Below are positions 36,713 to 45,393 of a stretch of 64,000 nucleotides of DNA, piece by piece. Made by a program: the position numbers and the translations under genes. The notes under the pieces are model-generated. The model was not told where the DNA came from. It searched no databases and saw only the letters and a list, made by a program, of their open reading frames with translations. How positions within the stretch are numbered: the stretch's first letter is position 1; every line of letters begins with the position of its first letter. The stretch comes from Candidatus Cloacimonadota bacterium (lineage in GTDB: Bacteria > Cloacimonadota > Cloacimonadia > Cloacimonadales > TCS61), in the NCBI GenBank assembly GCA_030445745.1, contig JASUTE010000007.1:1-64000 (forward strand), in the 5' to 3' direction.

Positions 36713-37537
36713 TCAAAAGAACTTCCTCATCTTTATAATAAATTTTTCCAGTTCGTCTTTTTTGATCTCCATTCCTAGCGGAATATGAGGCTTATTAGCA
36801 CCGTGAAAATCAGAACCACCAGTTATTATAAGGTCGTACTTTGCTGCCAGATTTTTATATTCTGTAATTTGTTGAGTTTTATGTTGAGAATAATAAACTT
36901 CTATTCCTTGTAGTCCCTCGTAAGCCAGGTCGTGTACAAGACTTTCCAGTTCTTGTGCTTGCAAGCCGGTTTGACACGGATGCGCCAGAGCTGCAAAACC
37001 ACCTGCAGCACGAATCAGTTGGATTGCTTCAGCCGGTTCCATTCGCTTTTTGTCTAAATAGAACGGCGCCCCTTTTTTTAGGTATTTATCAAATGCTTCT
37101 TGTTTGTTTTGTACATATCCTTTTTGTAATAGAAGTTGAGCAAAATGGGGACGTCCAACTAAATCGCTACCAGCTACTTTTACCAATTCATCCCAGCTGA
37201 TTGCAAACCCGTGTTTTTGTAGGTTTCCCACCATTTTATAATTACGTTTTTCTCTAAATTCCTGAAGTTGTGTGAGTTTTTTTTGTAAAGGTTGATAGTT
37301 GGAATCGACTCCATATCCCAGAATATGCAAGGTTTTAGGGTATTCAGCACTTATTTCCAGCCCGGGAATCAGCCGCAATTCATTGGGAATTTTCTCTATC
37401 TGGTTATAGGCGTCTAAGGTGTCGTGATCGGTTATAGAGAGTAGGGTAATTTGAGCATCAACAGCAGCCTGTAACAAACTAGAAGGGCTATAGGAACCGT
37501 CGGATGCGGTAGTATGAGTGTGTAGATCGATAAACAT
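36713..37537 (-). CDS. PHP-domain phosphoesterase
   Basis: A 274-residue PHP-domain protein from the ATG at 37537 (AAAGGAAG upstream; an earlier in-frame start lacks a ribosome site). Metal ligands are visible in FIDLHTHTTASDGS, SITDHDTLDAY, PGLEISAEY, HILGYG, GRPHFAQLL, ALAHPCQTG and TGGSDFHG. It resembles the YciV/RNase AM group, which hydrolyses 3',5'-bisphosphonucleosides or trims RNA 5' ends, but the substrate cannot be fixed by eye. A paralogue with the same layout lies at 59131-59964. It follows ssb on the same strand with a 46-nt gap. Confidence 0.9.
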   Translation of the reverse strand: MFIDLHTHTTASDGSYSPSSLLQAAVDAQITLLSITDHDTLDAYNQIEKIPNELRLIPGLEISAEYPKTLHILGYGVDSNYQPLQKKLTQLQEFREKRNYKMVGNLQKHGFAISWDELVKVAGSDLVGRPHFAQLLLQKGYVQNKQEAFDKYLKKGAPFYLDKKRMEPAEAIQLIRAAGGFAALAHPCQTGLQAQELESLVHDLAYEGLQGIEVYYSQHKTQQITEYKNLAAKYDLIITGGSDFHGANKPHIPLGMEIKKDELEKFIIKMRKFF

Positions 37538-37583
37538 AATACTTCCTTTAATGATGTGGCAAATAGGGTGTGGCGCCAAGCTC

Positions 37584-37928
37584 CTATTTTTGTGGATATT
37601 CCAAAATGTGGAGTTTGGTGGCGCGAATTCGTACCCGAGCTTTCTTGTTGAGATCTTTGTCTTCCCAACGGTCTTGTTTCAGGGTACCTTCCACTATTAC
37701 AGGGGTTCCCTTCTTGCAATACTGTTGGTAACGGTCCACCAAACCTCCCCAGAGTTCTACCTCGAAATAGGAGGTGAACTGCTGCCACTGACCTTTTTTG
37801 TCCTTGTAAGGATGATCATGTGCCAGATCAATTCTAAGGGTACGGGTATCGCCAACTTCACGTATGTCACTTTCCCTGACCACGTTCCCAGCTATTTGTA
37901 CATTATTTATGTTTGGAATACGTGACAT
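37584..37928 (-). CDS. ssb: Single-stranded DNA-binding protein (short form)
   Basis: A 114-residue OB-fold protein: NNVQIAGNVVRESDIREVGDTRTLRIDLAH, then SYFEVELWGGLVDRYQQYCKKGTPVIVEGTLKQDRWEDKDLNKKARVRIRATKLHIL, the classic bacterial SSB core. It stops right after the OB fold at EYPQK. The flexible linker and the acidic DDDIPF-type tip that normally recruit partner proteins are absent, so this is either a specialised paralogue or a tail-less SSB. The ATG has a GAAAGGAAAG ribosome site. Probably co-transcribed with the PHP gene. Confidence 0.88.
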   Translation of the reverse strand: MSRIPNINNVQIAGNVVRESDIREVGDTRTLRIDLAHDHPYKDKKGQWQQFTSYFEVELWGGLVDRYQQYCKKGTPVIVEGTLKQDRWEDKDLNKKARVRIRATKLHILEYPQK

Positions 37929-38236
37929 GCTACTTTCCTTTCTGTGGCGCCATCACCTCTATTTGCCTTTTAAATACAGCTTCGCCGCCTCGCTTACAGC
38001 TTATTGGGCGAGCTTGGTTTATTTAGGAATAAAAGCGGCCAATGTCAAACCTTTTTTTAGTGGCGCTAAAGCAACAAATAGCAGCCTTACTTTATCTTTT
38101 TGGTTTAGTATAAGTTAGAAAACCAAGTTAACAAATTGTGGCCTTGATGAAAATTTTTGTGGCGCAAAAGCAACACTCAGATTTTGCATTTGCTGCAAGG
38201 GCTGAATAGGTTAACTTATTTGGAAAGGGGGTAGTT
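37929..38236. other. Intergenic region with recurring TGGCGC motif
   Basis: No gene is seen. GTGGCGC followed by AAGCAACA occurs twice (about 38060 and 38160), and TGGCGCC occurs at about 37944 and again at about 37573 beyond ssb. The copies are short and may be chance. Divergent promoters for ssb and the VOC gene should lie here. Confidence 0.35.
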
Positions 38237-38605
38237 ATGAAAGATTTGGTCGTTTGGTTTGAGATACCTGTAAATGATTTTATTCGAGCTAAGCAATTTT
38301 ATGACAAACTGTTAGAAACGAATATTGAAGCCGAAAAGATTGGCGGGGTTTTAATGGGATTTTTCCAACTTCCCAATTACAGCAATAGTGGTGCGATAGT
38401 ACAAGGTCAGGGCTATGAACCTGGAGATAAAGGTCCACTTTTATATTTTAATGCTGGCCAAGATCTACGTCCAATGCTGAAAAGAGCAGAAGCTGCTGGA
38501 GCTGAAATTCTACAGTCACGAACTTTTATAAGTGAAGCAATAGGCTATTATGCTATTTTTCGCGATCCTGAAGGAAACAGAATAGCTCTTCATTCTAAGG
38601 GTTAA
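38237..38605 (+). CDS. VOC-superfamily (glyoxalase/bleomycin-resistance-like) protein
   Basis: A 122-residue protein with the paired beta-alpha-beta-beta-beta repeats of the vicinal-oxygen-chelate fold: VVWFEIPVNDFIRAKQFYDKLL opens the first and PLLYFNAGQDLRPMLKRAEAAGAEILQSR the second, and it ends in the usual IFRDPEGNRIALHSKG. Relatives include glyoxalase I, dioxygenases and resistance proteins; most small single-domain members have unknown substrates. AAAGGGGG precedes the ATG. The 3' end overlaps the convergent DUF3267 gene by 11 bases. Confidence 0.88.
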   Translation: MKDLVVWFEIPVNDFIRAKQFYDKLLETNIEAEKIGGVLMGFFQLPNYSNSGAIVQGQGYEPGDKGPLLYFNAGQDLRPMLKRAEAAGAEILQSRTFISEAIGYYAIFRDPEGNRIALHSKG

Positions 38606-39125
38606 GCAGCCAGCACCCGGGTTTACTGGCATGGTCTGACACAAAACTGCTACTAGACAATTTTCTAATTTCTAATAATATAAAAAAATCTCCCAGCGCT
38701 GCAGTAGTCATTAAAATGGCATACACAAAAACTATTGGCCAACCCCAAGCAAAAGAGAGCAGCAATGGAATTATTCCCAACAATAAGCCGGGAATAATTA
38801 CAGAAATTCTATAGGCATTTATCTTCATAGGTGTGGAACAGTGAGCATACGGCGTTCCCGATTTTATACCTATATGCCAATCCTGGCGGCGTGTTTTTCC
38901 CAATAACCAAAACCCTAAAATATGCAATACTTCGTGCAGTAAACTTAATATCAAAATAGCTGGGATAAATATGTAAATACGTAACCATAAGTTGCTAAGA
39001 GCAGCAAATAGATTGTTCCAAAGTAACTGATAGACCAAGGTAGCACCAATTATTAGTAAAATTGTAACAGGAAGTGCTTTTATATAAATCTGTTTCAAGG
39101 TGAGAGAATAATCGATTTTCTTCAT
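38595..39125 (-). CDS. DUF3267 membrane protein with HExxH motif
   Basis: A 176-residue integral membrane protein with four probable transmembrane helices (about 17-34, 47-66, 107-127 and 129-147). LHEVLHILGFWLLG gives an HExxH zincin-type site within the second helix region, and the C-terminal SDHASKPGCWLLNP is the DUF3267 signature (DHPSKxGC). Members are suspected membrane zinc proteases; activity has not been shown, to my knowledge. It is transcribed alone and convergent with the VOC gene. Confidence 0.85.
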   Translation of the reverse strand: MKKIDYSLTLKQIYIKALPVTILLIIGATLVYQLLWNNLFAALSNLWLRIYIFIPAILILSLLHEVLHILGFWLLGKTRRQDWHIGIKSGTPYAHCSTPMKINAYRISVIIPGLLLGIIPLLLSFAWGWPIVFVYAILMTTAALGDFFILLEIRKLSSSSFVSDHASKPGCWLLNP

Positions 39126-39253
39126 ATAAATAATTCGAATTTTGTAGTAGGTAATGTCAAGAAAATAAATATAGTTTATTTTAGCACTGAATGACTAAAA
39201 ATTTTCTTTACAGAAATGGTAAAAAAAATTTATCAGAATAGAAAGGAGTATGT

Positions 39254-39454
39254 ATGCAAATAGAGCGCGATACACCTATCGAAGAGATTGTGGAAACTAG
39301 TAGCCAGGCGGTAGCTTATCTAATGAAGAATGGTATACATTGCGTAGTTTGTGGTGAGCCGGTTTGGGGAACTTTGGAAGAATTAGCGCAAAGTAAAGGT
39401 TTTTCCGAAGCTGAGATCGATAATTTCGTGAAAGAATTAAATAAACAAAATTAA
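39254..39454 (+). CDS. DUF1858 domain protein
   Basis: A 66-residue protein consisting only of the DUF1858 domain: IERDTPIEEIVETSSQAVAYLMKNGIHCVVCGEPVWGTLEELAQSKGF. The C-V-V-C pair in a short helical domain is typical; many anaerobes carry such proteins, and the domain often accompanies hybrid-cluster or redox proteins. AAAGGAG precedes the ATG. It lies 12 nt upstream of pruA and is probably on the same message. Role unknown. Confidence 0.85.
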   Translation: MQIERDTPIEEIVETSSQAVAYLMKNGIHCVVCGEPVWGTLEELAQSKGFSEAEIDNFVKELNKQN

Positions 39455-39466
39455 TCAGGAGGAGTT

Positions 39467-41098
39467 ATGTACAATTCAGTTGTTAATATGCCCTTTCCCA
39501 CCAATGAACCTAACATTATGTACGAAAAAGGGTCAATTCATCGTAAAAAGATCGAAGAAGCGTTAAAGAAAATTTCCAGTCAACAGGTGGAAATCCCGCT
39601 TATAATCGGGGGAAAAGAGATCAAAACAGGTGATATGGGTAAGATGATAGAACCCCATAAACATGCCAATGTGCTGGGTCAATATCATAAAGCCGGCAAA
39701 AAAGAAGTCGAAATGGCTATTCAAGCAGCTTTAAAAGCTCAGAACGAATGGGAATTGATGAGCTTTGAACAACGTGCTGCTATTTTCTTAAAAGCGGCTG
39801 AACTAATCTCGACTAAATACCGTTATGAAATCAATGCAATAACCATGTTGAATCAGAGTAAGAATGTATTCCAAGCTGAAATAGATGCTGCTTGCGAACT
39901 GATCGACTTTTTGCGTTTTAACGCGTATTTCATGCGTCAAATTTATGAACAGCAACCCATGCATAATCCTAAAGGGGTCTGGAATTATGTTCAATATCGA
40001 CCCATCGAAGGCTTTGTGTTTGCTGTAACTCCCTTCAACTTTACAGCTATCGGCGGTAATTTGCCTACAGCACCAGCTATGATGGGTAATGTGGTAGTTT
40101 GGAAACCTGCATCTACCGCTGTTTATGCTTGTTACAAAGTTATGCGAATTTTGGAAGAAGCTGGTCTGCCAGCCGGAGTTATTAATTTTGTGCCTGGTTC
40201 GGGAGCCAAGGTAGGGGACCCAGCCTTGCAATCACCAGATTTAGCTGGAATTCATTTCACCGGTAGTACCGCAACTTTCCAAAATATGTGGAAAACTATT
40301 GGAACAAATATTCACAACTACAAAAACTATCCTAGAATAGTTGGTGAAACAGGTGGTAAAGACTTTATCGTAGCTCATCCTTCTGCACAGGTAGAACCAC
40401 TGGTAGCAGCTATTACTCGCGGTGCTTTCGAGTATCAGGGACAAAAATGTTCGGCTGCCTCGCGTGCTTATATTCCCAAGAGCTTATGGCCTCAATTAAA
40501 ACCACTTATCGAGCGCGATGTAAAATCGTTGAAAATGGGGGATGTGCGTGATAATACCAACTTTGTAAATGCTGTTATCGATAAAGCTAGTTTTGAAAAC
40601 TGCAAAGCTTATTTGCAGCATGCCAAAGATTCCGATGATGCAGAAATTCTGCTGGGTGGCGGTGCTGATGACAGTGTAGGCTATTTTGTGGAACCAACAG
40701 TAATTTTGGCAAAAGATCCTAAATACAAATCGATGGTAGAAGAGATATTTGGTCCTATCATCACTATATATATTTACGAAGATGAAAAATATGAAGAAAC
40801 CTTGAAATTGTGCGATCAGACTTCTATCTATGCACTCACTGGTGCCATTTTCTCGCAAGATCGTATGGCAACAAATAAGGCCTTGGAAATATTACGTCAT
40901 AGTGCCGGGAATTTCTATATTAATGATAAACCAACCGGTTCTATAGTTGGTCAACAGCCATTTGGCGGTGCTCGTGGTTCTGGAACAGACGACAAAGCTG
41001 GTTCATATCAGAACCTGCTGCGCTGGGTAACTACTCGTTCTATAAAAGAAACATTCAACCCACCTACAGATTATCGTTATCCTTTCTTAGAAGAATAA
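39467..41098 (+). CDS. pruA: L-glutamate gamma-semialdehyde (1-pyrroline-5-carboxylate) dehydrogenase
   Basis: A 543-residue aldehyde dehydrogenase oxidising glutamate semialdehyde to glutamate with NAD+, the last step of proline (and ornithine/arginine) breakdown. The monofunctional long form is indicated by NMPFPTNEP, FNAYFMRQIYEQQP, FAVTPFNFTAIGGNLPTAPAMMGNVVVWKP, HFTGSTATFQ, VGETGGKDFI (catalytic Glu) and EYQGQKCSAASRAYIP (catalytic Cys in GQKCSA), and by INDKPTGSIVGQQPFGGARGSGTDDKAG at the end. There is no fused proline dehydrogenase and none nearby, so the substrate may come from ornithine or be made elsewhere. A strong AGGAGGAG site precedes the ATG. Confidence 0.96.
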   Translation: MYNSVVNMPFPTNEPNIMYEKGSIHRKKIEEALKKISSQQVEIPLIIGGKEIKTGDMGKMIEPHKHANVLGQYHKAGKKEVEMAIQAALKAQNEWELMSFEQRAAIFLKAAELISTKYRYEINAITMLNQSKNVFQAEIDAACELIDFLRFNAYFMRQIYEQQPMHNPKGVWNYVQYRPIEGFVFAVTPFNFTAIGGNLPTAPAMMGNVVVWKPASTAVYACYKVMRILEEAGLPAGVINFVPGSGAKVGDPALQSPDLAGIHFTGSTATFQNMWKTIGTNIHNYKNYPRIVGETGGKDFIVAHPSAQVEPLVAAITRGAFEYQGQKCSAASRAYIPKSLWPQLKPLIERDVKSLKMGDVRDNTNFVNAVIDKASFENCKAYLQHAKDSDDAEILLGGGADDSVGYFVEPTVILAKDPKYKSMVEEIFGPIITIYIYEDEKYEETLKLCDQTSIYALTGAIFSQDRMATNKALEILRHSAGNFYINDKPTGSIVGQQPFGGARGSGTDDKAGSYQNLLRWVTTRSIKETFNPPTDYRYPFLEE

Positions 41099-41114
41099 AC
41101 CAGATAAAAAATTA

Positions 41115-41141
41115 GGGGCTCGTCGATGAGCCCCATTTTTT
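41115..41141. terminator. Bidirectional terminator between pruA and the DUF3078 gene
   Basis: Perfect stem GGGGCTC / GAGCCCC with loop GTCGAT, followed by ATTTTTT on the plus strand and TAATTTTTT on the minus strand. It lies between two convergent genes. Confidence 0.93.
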
Positions 41142-41150
41142 GTGCTAATT

Positions 41151-41984
41151 TTACATGAATTTATAGGTTAAACCCAAAGCCAGAGTCTGACGAAATTGTC
41201 CGGCCTTGTCTTCTTGTTTGTCGTAAATAAGTTGGGCATAGAAATTTACCATTATATATTGACTAATGGATACCGTAAAAGTGTTTTCCCAATCTACATC
41301 TACAGCTTTCCAGTCATCGTTATTTATCTTGTCTTCTTCTGAAAAATATAGCGCTTTGTACATACTAAAGCGGGTGTTGTACTGAATGCGGTTTTGTGCA
41401 AGAGGAGTTTTGTATTCGGTTACAAATTCCAAGCCACCATCGTTGGTATTGCCAATGCTGTCGTGTGAGTTAAGATTCTGTTTAAAAGCAGCACCGAAGC
41501 GGCTAGAGAGCTCGGCTTTTTCTTTTTTATACAATATTTTAGCAGCACCAAAGCTCTCAGTAAGTGTAATAGGGTTAAAATATTTTTCTTCGGATAACGA
41601 TTGATCGATGAATTGGCTTTCCAGACGAGCGCCTACAAAGGGGTCTACTATCAAACCCAAAGTAAAGCGTTCGATCGATTCAAAATCGATAAGATCTGTT
41701 GATTTTTCTGGTTTTCCCCATTTTCCCGTATCTGCATTCTGCCGATGGGTTTGGCCAAATGCTAATTTCAAAGTGTTTTTACTATATAAAATCTGAGAGA
41801 GTTGCTTTTGAGCTAAAAAATTTGCCTGAAAAGACCAGGTGACGTTCCCTAGTTCACTTCCTTCCCAATTATCGCTGTAGGCATTTTGATTCAGGGTAAG
41901 ATTGACATCTGCTTCTGTTTCCCATTCTGCTGCACTTAAGGTAACAGCAATTGTTAATAAAATTATAATAATAATTTTTTTCAT
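41151..41984 (-). CDS. DUF3078 outer-membrane protein
   Basis: A 277-residue exported beta-rich protein. The signal peptide (MKKIIIIILLTIAVTLSAA) is followed by the DUF3078 opening WETEADVNLTLNQNAYSDNWEGSELGNVTWSFQANFLAQKQLS, which features Asn/Gln-rich strands and aromatic girdles, and strands continue to the last one, QTLALGLTYKF followed by Met. DUF3078 proteins are common in Bacteroidetes and relatives and are presumed barrels of unknown role. The start overlaps the preceding NUDIX gene's stop region (TAATATG), so the two are co-transcribed. Confidence 0.82.
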   Translation of the reverse strand: MKKIIIIILLTIAVTLSAAEWETEADVNLTLNQNAYSDNWEGSELGNVTWSFQANFLAQKQLSQILYSKNTLKLAFGQTHRQNADTGKWGKPEKSTDLIDFESIERFTLGLIVDPFVGARLESQFIDQSLSEEKYFNPITLTESFGAAKILYKKEKAELSSRFGAAFKQNLNSHDSIGNTNDGGLEFVTEYKTPLAQNRIQYNTRFSMYKALYFSEEDKINNDDWKAVDVDWENTFTVSISQYIMVNFYAQLIYDKQEDKAGQFRQTLALGLTYKFM

Positions 41985-41985
41985 A

Positions 41986-42651
41986 TTAATTTTCCTGAAT
42001 CCATATTTTTATCATTTCATACAATATTTCTGCTGTAATTCCCCAAATTATTTCACCTTGGAATTTATAAACATAAATATTCTGCAACTTACCTCCCCAT
42101 GGCTTGTGGTAGCGGCTGGGGATTTGTAGTTTTTGGGTAGGAAAAGTCGTTATTTTATCACCATTCTTATTGTAATGATAAGGCTTTATTTCCAATTTCA
42201 CCTTATAAATTTCTGGATCATTTTCCAAGAAAAAGGATAATGGAATTTTAAGTATAGATTGTACTTCGGAAAGATTGGGAACGATGGGGTTATGTTCCTC
42301 TAACTGCAATTCTCCGATGAACACATCGATAATAGAACCGATAGGTGATACTAAGGAATCTAGCTGTCCTAAAACCTCGATTGTATTCTTGGCAATTCCC
42401 AGCTCTTCACTGGTTTCGCGAATGGCCGTTTCTTGGGTGTTGCTATCTTCTGTTTTACTAAAATGCCCGCCAGGAAAACTGATTTCATCACCTTGACGAA
42501 TATGAGAAGCGCGTTTTTCTAAAATAATATAAAGCTCACCATTTTCCCACAGCAGAGGTATAAGAACAGCAGTCTCATGATATTTTACTCTTCCTAAAAT
42601 ACCGGGTTTATCGGGTAAGTTCTTTAAAAATTTCTTTAATTTATTCCGCAA
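41986..42651 (-). CDS. NUDIX hydrolase, CoA pyrophosphatase type
   Basis: A 221-residue protein from a TTG at 42651 that has GAGGT five bases upstream; a TTG at 42690 would add 13 residues but lacks a ribosome site, and no ATG is available near. The NUDIX box reads GGHFSKTEDSNTQETAIRETSEELGI (residues ~72-97, with the REx2EE core). The preceding LEKRASHIRQGDEISFPGG is the UPF0035 motif of CoA diphosphatases (YeaB/NudL), which split CoA into phosphopantetheine and adenosine 3',5'-bisphosphate. The C-terminal part (KPYHYNKNGDKI...WGITAEILYEMI) also fits. The DUF3078 gene follows directly. Confidence 0.87.
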   Translation of the reverse strand: MRNKLKKFLKNLPDKPGILGRVKYHETAVLIPLLWENGELYIILEKRASHIRQGDEISFPGGHFSKTEDSNTQETAIRETSEELGIAKNTIEVLGQLDSLVSPIGSIIDVFIGELQLEEHNPIVPNLSEVQSILKIPLSFFLENDPEIYKVKLEIKPYHYNKNGDKITTFPTQKLQIPSRYHKPWGGKLQNIYVYKFQGEIIWGITAEILYEMIKIWIQEN

Positions 42652-42729
42652 ATCAACCTCGAGCTTATCTTTTCTACAGCCTGAGTCCAATTATATCAAA
42701 TTCATTGTTTGTCAACAGATAAGTGTGCA

Positions 42730-42891
42730 CTAGTGAATCTCGGTATAACAAAATATTCCCGCTCCGTCGGCAATATCTTCTGCCAACCGGCGAGCAGCTA
42801 ACTTGGCTGTTATACCCTGCTGTCTGGCCAAAAAGCTGCAGATCACACCTGTTACAGCCGAAAATTTCAGGTCTTCCTGCGAGCATTTCAT
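42730..42891 (-). CDS. Possible small ORF, unrecognised
   Basis: A 53-codon ORF with an orderly composition (MKCSQEDLKFSAVTGVI, then SFLARQQGITAKLAARRLAEDIADGAGIFCY). There is no ribosome site and I recognise no family. It may be a remnant, since the sequence upstream on the same strand is also decayed coding-like DNA. Confidence 0.25.
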   Translation of the reverse strand: MKCSQEDLKFSAVTGVICSFLARQQGITAKLAARRLAEDIADGAGIFCYTEIH

Positions 42892-43725
42892 ATTAACAAA
42901 GTAGGAACACGGTTAAGGCTTCAGCTATTCTGTTTATTTCCACAGTCAAACTATGCCCTCGCTTTAGATGTATGTGAAAATATTCTCTTTTTTCGCTATC
43001 TGTTCAGCCAGCTTTATTGAGTTTGTTAAACACTACTTTGGCATCTTTTTTTATATCAAATTCCCTTATCTTCAGTTTTTTCTCCTATTTCATTACTAAA
43101 AAATCGCGAAAGTTTTCTAAATCACATTTATTTACTACAACCTCTACCCCATAATCCTTTTTCATTGTAATCCCTTTTTTACAATTTTGGCATAATTATG
43201 CAATAGTTTACTTTTTGCTGTGCTGCATGAGGAATTTGTAATTCCTCGTTCAGGTTCTGGTGCAATTTATCGTATATCATCTATAAGTTAGGAAATATTA
43301 TAGATAGTTCAAGCTGAGATCTTGGCATTATTTTTCCTAACATAGCGATATGCACGCAAGATTTTATTATAGAAGAAAATGCTCAGGAAAACCAAGCTGG
43401 CATCACTGTTAGGGTTATCAGAACTAATGTCCAATTTAGGAATAGTATCACGCTGCTGATTTCAAACATAAGGTTACTGCCCCGAATTATATCCCTCCCA
43501 TAATGCTTCCCAATCTTTTGCTATCGGAGGTAAGGCCTGTTTCTATTTTGCTTACTAGTGAAATGCAAAAAAGAATATTCACGCCTGTATTGCAATTTAA
43601 GCAAGGAACAAAAGCCAAATTTAACTAGCTCTTTTACATTTTGGTAGACAAAATCCGACAAATATTAGTTACAATTGCTTGACTTATTTTTTTATTTTCG
43701 GCGAGTTTACCAAAAAGGAGTACCT
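42892..43725. other. Gene-free, probably decayed region
   Basis: More than 800 bases hold no intact gene. On the minus strand, between about 43290 and 42900, successive pieces read MIYDKLHQNLNEELQIPHAA, MKKDYGVEVVVNKCDLENFRDF, then after a stop EKKLKIREFDIKKDAKVVFNK and after another TDSEKREYFHIHLKRGHSL, in one frame for the last three. The pattern of short, coding-like stretches split by stops suggests a dead gene of unknown family. A TTGACT box lies at 43678, 48 bases before the transglycosylase start. Confidence 0.4.
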
Positions 43726-44868
43726 ATGAGATTTTTTTTGGCAGTTTTAATACTTTTTTGTACGCTAAGCCTGTTCGCTCAGTCCGATTTTGAACAATTT
43801 AAATCACAGCAGGAGCAGCAATATCAACAATACGAGGAGACCGGGAAAAAAGCGCAGGCCAATTATTACAGTCAGCAAGATTCTATGTTCATTCAATACA
43901 AAGAAGAGATCGAAAAACTATGGAATGAATTTCTGGAATCTACACCCAAAAGCTGGGTGAGTTACAATTCCAATTTTAATGGTCGTAGTCAGGTAGATTT
44001 CGAAAAGAGTGAGGTGAAGGTAGAAAGTGTGGTAGATGAAAAAGAGGTAAAAAGTGAAGAAGAAGCCAAAGAGGTAATTAAAGAGCAGTTAGTTTCTATT
44101 CTAAAGGAAAAAGATAAATCCACCCACAAACCGATTCTAATGAATCAGGTTGCCTCACCAGACGATGATTCTAAACCTATAACACCACCAGAAGTGGAAA
44201 AAGCTGCCGAAAAAATAGTGGAAAAAGCCGAAAAAAAGGTGTTCACAGATAAACAAGGCAACCAGAAAACCAAATATGTTATCACCCTGAACCTGATTCC
44301 CAAAAACATACAGGTGCGAGTGGATATGTACAAACCGCTCATCGAACAATATTGCCAGCAGCACGATATCGAGCCCAAATTGGCAATGGCGATCATTCAT
44401 ACCGAATCATTTTATAACCCCAAAGCTTACAACAGACACGGAAATGCTTATGGCATGATGCAAATAGTTCCAGCTTATGCTGGTAAAACTATGAACTATG
44501 TGCTTTATAAAAATAAAAGTAAACCTAATTCAAGTCAGTTATACGATCCCAAAGTAAACTTGAATATGGGGATTGGTTATTTGCGCTGGCTGGCCGATAA
44601 TAAGTGGGAAAAGATAAAAAATCGTGATAACCAGAGCTATTGCATAATATGCAGTTACAATGGCGGGCCTGGTAGTATTTACAAAGCTATGACAGGTAAA
44701 ATGCGCCGTATAGGCCAAGCTGAATGGGATAGAATGATAGATGATTTGAACACGATGGAAACAGACGAGCTTTATAAAAAATTACGCAAAGATATCCCCT
44801 GGGCAGAAACTAGAAATTACATAAAACTAGTATGCGACAGAATGGAAAAATATTACAAAGATCAGTAG
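43726..44868 (+). CDS. mltC: Membrane-bound lytic murein transglycosylase, MltC-like
   Basis: A 380-residue exported protein from the ATG at 43726 (AAAAGGAGTACCT upstream), with signal peptide MRFFLAVLILFCTLSLFAQ. The N-terminal DFEQFKSQQEQQYQQYEETGKKA region resembles the DUF3393 domain of MltC, and a charged linker with E/K repeats spans about 90-180. The C-terminal SLT domain (about 200-370) has EPKLAMAIIHTESFYNPKAYNRHGNAYGMMQIVPAYAG, with the catalytic Glu in HTES, and CSYNGGPGSI. It cleaves the glycan strands of peptidoglycan to give 1,6-anhydro ends. First gene of a tight plus-strand run that also makes a LiaF-like protein and RNase HIII. No lipobox Cys is seen, unlike E. coli MltC. Confidence 0.87.
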   Translation: MRFFLAVLILFCTLSLFAQSDFEQFKSQQEQQYQQYEETGKKAQANYYSQQDSMFIQYKEEIEKLWNEFLESTPKSWVSYNSNFNGRSQVDFEKSEVKVESVVDEKEVKSEEEAKEVIKEQLVSILKEKDKSTHKPILMNQVASPDDDSKPITPPEVEKAAEKIVEKAEKKVFTDKQGNQKTKYVITLNLIPKNIQVRVDMYKPLIEQYCQQHDIEPKLAMAIIHTESFYNPKAYNRHGNAYGMMQIVPAYAGKTMNYVLYKNKSKPNSSQLYDPKVNLNMGIGYLRWLADNKWEKIKNRDNQSYCIICSYNGGPGSIYKAMTGKMRRIGQAEWDRMIDDLNTMETDELYKKLRKDIPWAETRNYIKLVCDRMEKYYKDQ

Positions 44869-44877
44869 GAGAAAGGG

Positions 44878-45393
44878 ATGAAGATGAATCTATTTTGGGG
44901 AGTAATATTAATTTTATGGGGAATAACCCTGGTATTAAAAGCACTTTTCAAGATCGATATTCCCTTTTTTCGTATTTTAATGGCAGCTATTCTCATCTAT
45001 TTTGGGGTAAAACTGCTAATTTCCGGTTGGGGTGGAAAAAATGGCAGCAGAACAGCTTTTAATAGTACTCATGTAACAGTTCACAATACTGTTTCGCAGC
45101 ACGATGTTATCTTTGGCAGTTCCGATATCGATTTGCGTAACATGGATTTAACTGAAAAAAATGCACGAGCAGAAGTGAATGTTATCTTTGGTTCTGCAAA
45201 TATTTTGGTTGACCAGCAAACCCCTGTTAAAATTTATCTGGATACCGTTTTTGGAGATTGCCGTGTGGATGGGAAAAATATTGGTCCATTGGGTAAATCT
45301 GTATATACTACGGAAAGTTTTAAAGAAGGAGAATATTATTGGGAAGTAGAGCTGGATATTGTTTTTGGCTCTGCTATAATAGTCAATAGATGA
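44878..45393 (+). CDS. LiaF-like membrane protein
   Basis: A 171-residue protein. Two N-terminal membrane helices (about 4-22 and 29-48, with FWGVILILWGITLVL typical of LiaF transmembrane-like domains) are followed by a beta-helical 'cell-wall-active antibiotics response' domain with short repeats (HDVIFGSSDIDLRNM, AEVNVIFGSANILVD, LDTVFGDCRVDG, ELDIVFGSAIIV). LiaF in Firmicutes restrains the LiaSR envelope-stress system; no two-component partner is present here. AGGAGAAAGGG precedes the ATG, and the last four bases overlap the rnhC start (ATGA). Confidence 0.83.
   Translation: MKMNLFWGVILILWGITLVLKALFKIDIPFFRILMAAILIYFGVKLLISGWGGKNGSRTAFNSTHVTVHNTVSQHDVIFGSSDIDLRNMDLTEKNARAEVNVIFGSANILVDQQTPVKIYLDTVFGDCRVDGKNIGPLGKSVYTTESFKEGEYYWEVELDIVFGSAIIVNR

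Noticed and set aside
37929-38236. Recurring TGGCGC words around ssb as a regulatory repeat
   Set aside because: Too short and irregularly spaced to separate from chance; noted only in the intergenic entry.
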